A stretch of DNA of 64,000 bases, from contig JAWQFJ010000597.1 in the NCBI GenBank assembly GCA_034096865.1, positions 62,574 to 126,573 on the forward strand, read 5' to 3'. Each line of letters opens with the position of its first letter. Within the stretch, counting starts at the first letter, position 1. The notes below the pieces were generated by a model, which worked only from the letters and a program-made list of their open reading frames with translations, was not told where the DNA came from and made no database searches. The stretch comes from Theodoxus fluviatilis (taxonomy: Eukaryota > Mollusca > Gastropoda > Cycloneritida > Neritidae). Made by a program: the position numbers and the translations under genes. Of this stretch, positions 62,255 through 64,000 are shown one piece after another.

Positions 62255-62291
62255 GTGTCTGTCTGTCTGTCTGCCTGCCTGCCTGCCTGCC

Positions 62292-62358
<67 letters not shown>

Positions 62359-62363
62359 GTGTC

Positions 62364-62437
<74 letters not shown>
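62060..62437. repeat. (CTGT)n and (CT)n microsatellite
   Basis: Imperfect CTCT, then about 200 bp CTGT with CTGC block, then about 60 bp CT. All long frames here are artefacts. Confidence 0.97.
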
Positions 62438-62438
<1 letters not shown>

Positions 62439-62476
62439 CACACATACACATGGACGATACGTATTCGTTTTCTATC

Positions 62477-62482
62477 TTTATT
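62477..62482 (-). promoter_or_regulatory. Possible polyadenylation signal for the P4HTM-like gene
   Basis: AATAAA on the minus strand, about 410 bp downstream of the stop codon at 62893. Confidence 0.45.
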
Positions 62483-62892
62483 TTCATGCAACGAAAGCAA
62501 AAAAGATAATGAAACCTGCCATGCTTCATAGGCAGATAATGTACATGAAACGAAAGTCAGTAATGAGGTTTTACATTATTAGAAAGTACAGAGTTAATGA
62601 TCAAACGAAAACTATTATAGATAGGGTTGTAATAATCAAGTTGCAAGCTAAATGAAATACATCCACAGAAGTTTCGAAGAAGAAGCTCGATCGCTAGGAA
62701 CAAGGGGCAGCAAAGCTTTTATCTGATGTGCATGTAGCCTACTGTATGTTGGTAATCTTTACGCCGTAGACTTCAAATGTGAGCATCGCGTGTATGTGTG
62801 TAGAATTGAAAAAAAAACTCGAGAGATACTTGAGCCCTTCCCTTTCTTAGTCGGAAGAACCAAAGGGACCGACTTTTCTCAGCACGATAAGG

Positions 62893-63366
62893 TCAGAGTT
62901 CATCCTTTCTCGTCTGTGGTTCCACAGTCTCGTTTTCATCTGGTCGAAAAATCACCCACCTCTGACGTTTGCCTGCACTTATCTTTTCCCCTTTCTTCTG
63001 CAGCCATCTCATCTTTTTCACCACCTCCTCGTAGTTCTGCCTCTTCTTTTCAAGGAGAGTCGTCGGCTTTGTTATCGCCCTCATCTTCTCCAGTAGCCTG
63101 TCCTCCATGCTAGATTTTGGCTTTTCAGTAGAGTTTCCCTCCGTGGAATTTGTGATCATGACCCAAAAGTTGGCCACCCACTTTTCCCCTTCGATGACCG
63201 GACACCCGCCGTGATAGGTCAAGGGGTCAAGGTTGCCAACGCCTTTCGTTTCTGGGTGAGGAAAGTAGTTGTACCACAGGACGGCTTTGCCTCGTTCTGG
63301 CTTCACCACCAGACTGGCGCTGCTGCAGTTCCTCTCAAGGTGTTGTTCTCGAGAAAGGAGATATTC
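62893..63366 (-). CDS. Last exon of a P4HTM-like prolyl 4-hydroxylase with C-terminal KDEL
   Basis: Prolyl 4-hydroxylases are Fe(II)/2-oxoglutarate dioxygenases. The frame reads LVVKPERGKAVLWYNYFPHP, then LTYHGGCPVIEGEKWVANFW, matching the end of the dioxygenase domain in P4HTM (VKPxxGxAVFWYNYL...HGGCLVTRGTKWIANNW). The His of YHGG is the distal iron ligand and the Lys of GEKW binds 2-oxoglutarate. The HxD ligands lie in exons to the right. A basic, helical tail of about 80 residues (LLEKKRQNYEEVVKKMRWLQ) follows and ends RKDEL*, an ER-retrieval signal. The exon start at 63366 is taken from the acceptor TCACTGCAG|GAATATC. A second possible acceptor is GAACTGCAG at about 63327. The only ATG in the frame is internal, so upstream exons are required. 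Confidence 0.85.
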   Translation of the reverse strand, partial: EYLLSREQHLERNCSSASLVVKPERGKAVLWYNYFPHPETKGVGNLDPLTYHGGCPVIEGEKWVANFWVMITNSTEGNSTEKPKSSMEDRLLEKMRAITKPTTLLEKKRQNYEEVVKKMRWLQKKGEKISAGKRQRWVIFRPDENETVEPQTRKDEL

Positions 63367-64000
63367 CTGCAGTGAGAGAAAGGAGATATTCCTGCAGTGA
63401 GAGAAAGGAGATATTCCTGCAGTGAGAGAAAGGAGATATTCCTGCAGTGAGAGAAAGGAGATATTCTTGCAGTGAGAGAAAGGAGATATTCCTGCAGTGA
63501 GAGAAAGGAGATATTCCTGCAGTGAGAGAAAGGAGATATTCCTGCAGTGAGAGAAAGGAGATATTCCTGCAGTGAGAGAAAGGAGATATTCCTGCAGTGA
63601 GAGAAAGGAGATATTCCTGCAGTGAGAGAAAGGAGATATTCCTGCAGTGAGAGAAAGGAGATATTCCTGCAGTGAGAGAAAGGAGATATTCCTGCAGTGA
63701 GAGAAAGGAGATATTCCTGCAGTGAGAGAAAGGAGATATTCCTGCAGTGAGAGAAAGGAGATATTCCTGCAGTGAGAGAAAGGAGATATTCCTGCAGTGA
63801 GAGAAAGGAGATATTCCTGCAGTGAGAGAAAGGAGATATTCCTGCAGTGAGAGAAAGGAGATATTCCTGCAGTGAGAGAAAGGAGATATTCCTGCAGTGA
63901 GAGAAAGGAGATATTCCTGCAGTGAGAGAAAGGAGATATTCCTGCAGTGAGAGAAAGGAGATATTCCTGCAGTGAGAGAAAGGAGATATTCCTGCAGTGA
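63351..64000 (-). repeat. 25-bp minisatellite, 26 copies to the window end, carrying the P4HTM-like exon acceptor
   Basis: Exactly 650 bp of 25-bp units (GAGAAAGGAGATATTCCTGC plus AGTGA), identical but for one T in place of C. On the gene's strand every unit reads CTCTCACTGCAG|GAATATCTCC, a complete 3' splice site with pyrimidine tract. The array continues past the window. Confidence 0.96.

Overview
This is eukaryotic DNA from an animal. Genes are split into short exons with GT-AG introns, most introns carry micro- or minisatellites, and the spacers are filled with SINE-, LINE- and DNA-transposon-like remnants. The proteins look invertebrate and the repeat style suggests a mollusc, probably a marine gastropod. 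That last step is inference, because nothing in the window names the species.

Left part, 540-32236, minus strand: most of a DIS3/RRP44 gene, the catalytic subunit of the RNA exosome. Twenty coding exons join in frame to about 827 codons, covering the PIN endonuclease domain, cold-shock domains and RNB exonuclease domain. The S1 end lies off the left edge. Its introns host a TIR DNA transposon (5891-9520), a Mutator-like element with a broken transposase (10464-13205), several SINE copies and a dozen or so tandem arrays.

Middle, 32237-41132: a gene-free spacer between two head-to-head genes. It holds remnants of two related retroelements with CT-rich tails, a decayed LINE reverse transcriptase, long CA, GA and GATG tracts and a very regular 23-bp array.

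Right part, 41133-58537, plus strand: a TATDN2-like TatD metal-dependent nuclease with four shared exons and two homologous alternative last exons. Each last exon has a stop codon and a downstream AATAAA. Its introns contain copies of a transposon-like repeat packed with nuclear-receptor half-sites (AAGGTCA), a SINE-derived satellite, and LINE fragments.

Right edge, 62893 to about 63366, minus strand: the last exon of a prolyl 4-hydroxylase (P4HTM-like) ending in KDEL, an ER-retention signal.

The most striking pattern is that many tandem arrays begin exactly at splice junctions. Copies of an exon end plus its 5' splice site, or of the 3' splice site plus exon start, are repeated into the neighbouring intron. 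I see this at DIS3 exons 8, 11, 14, 15, 16, 17 and 18, at TATDN2 exon 1 (and, as a microsatellite, exon 4), and at the P4HTM-like last exon. In TATDN2 exon 1 the unit is 57 bp, so the first four extra copies stay in frame.
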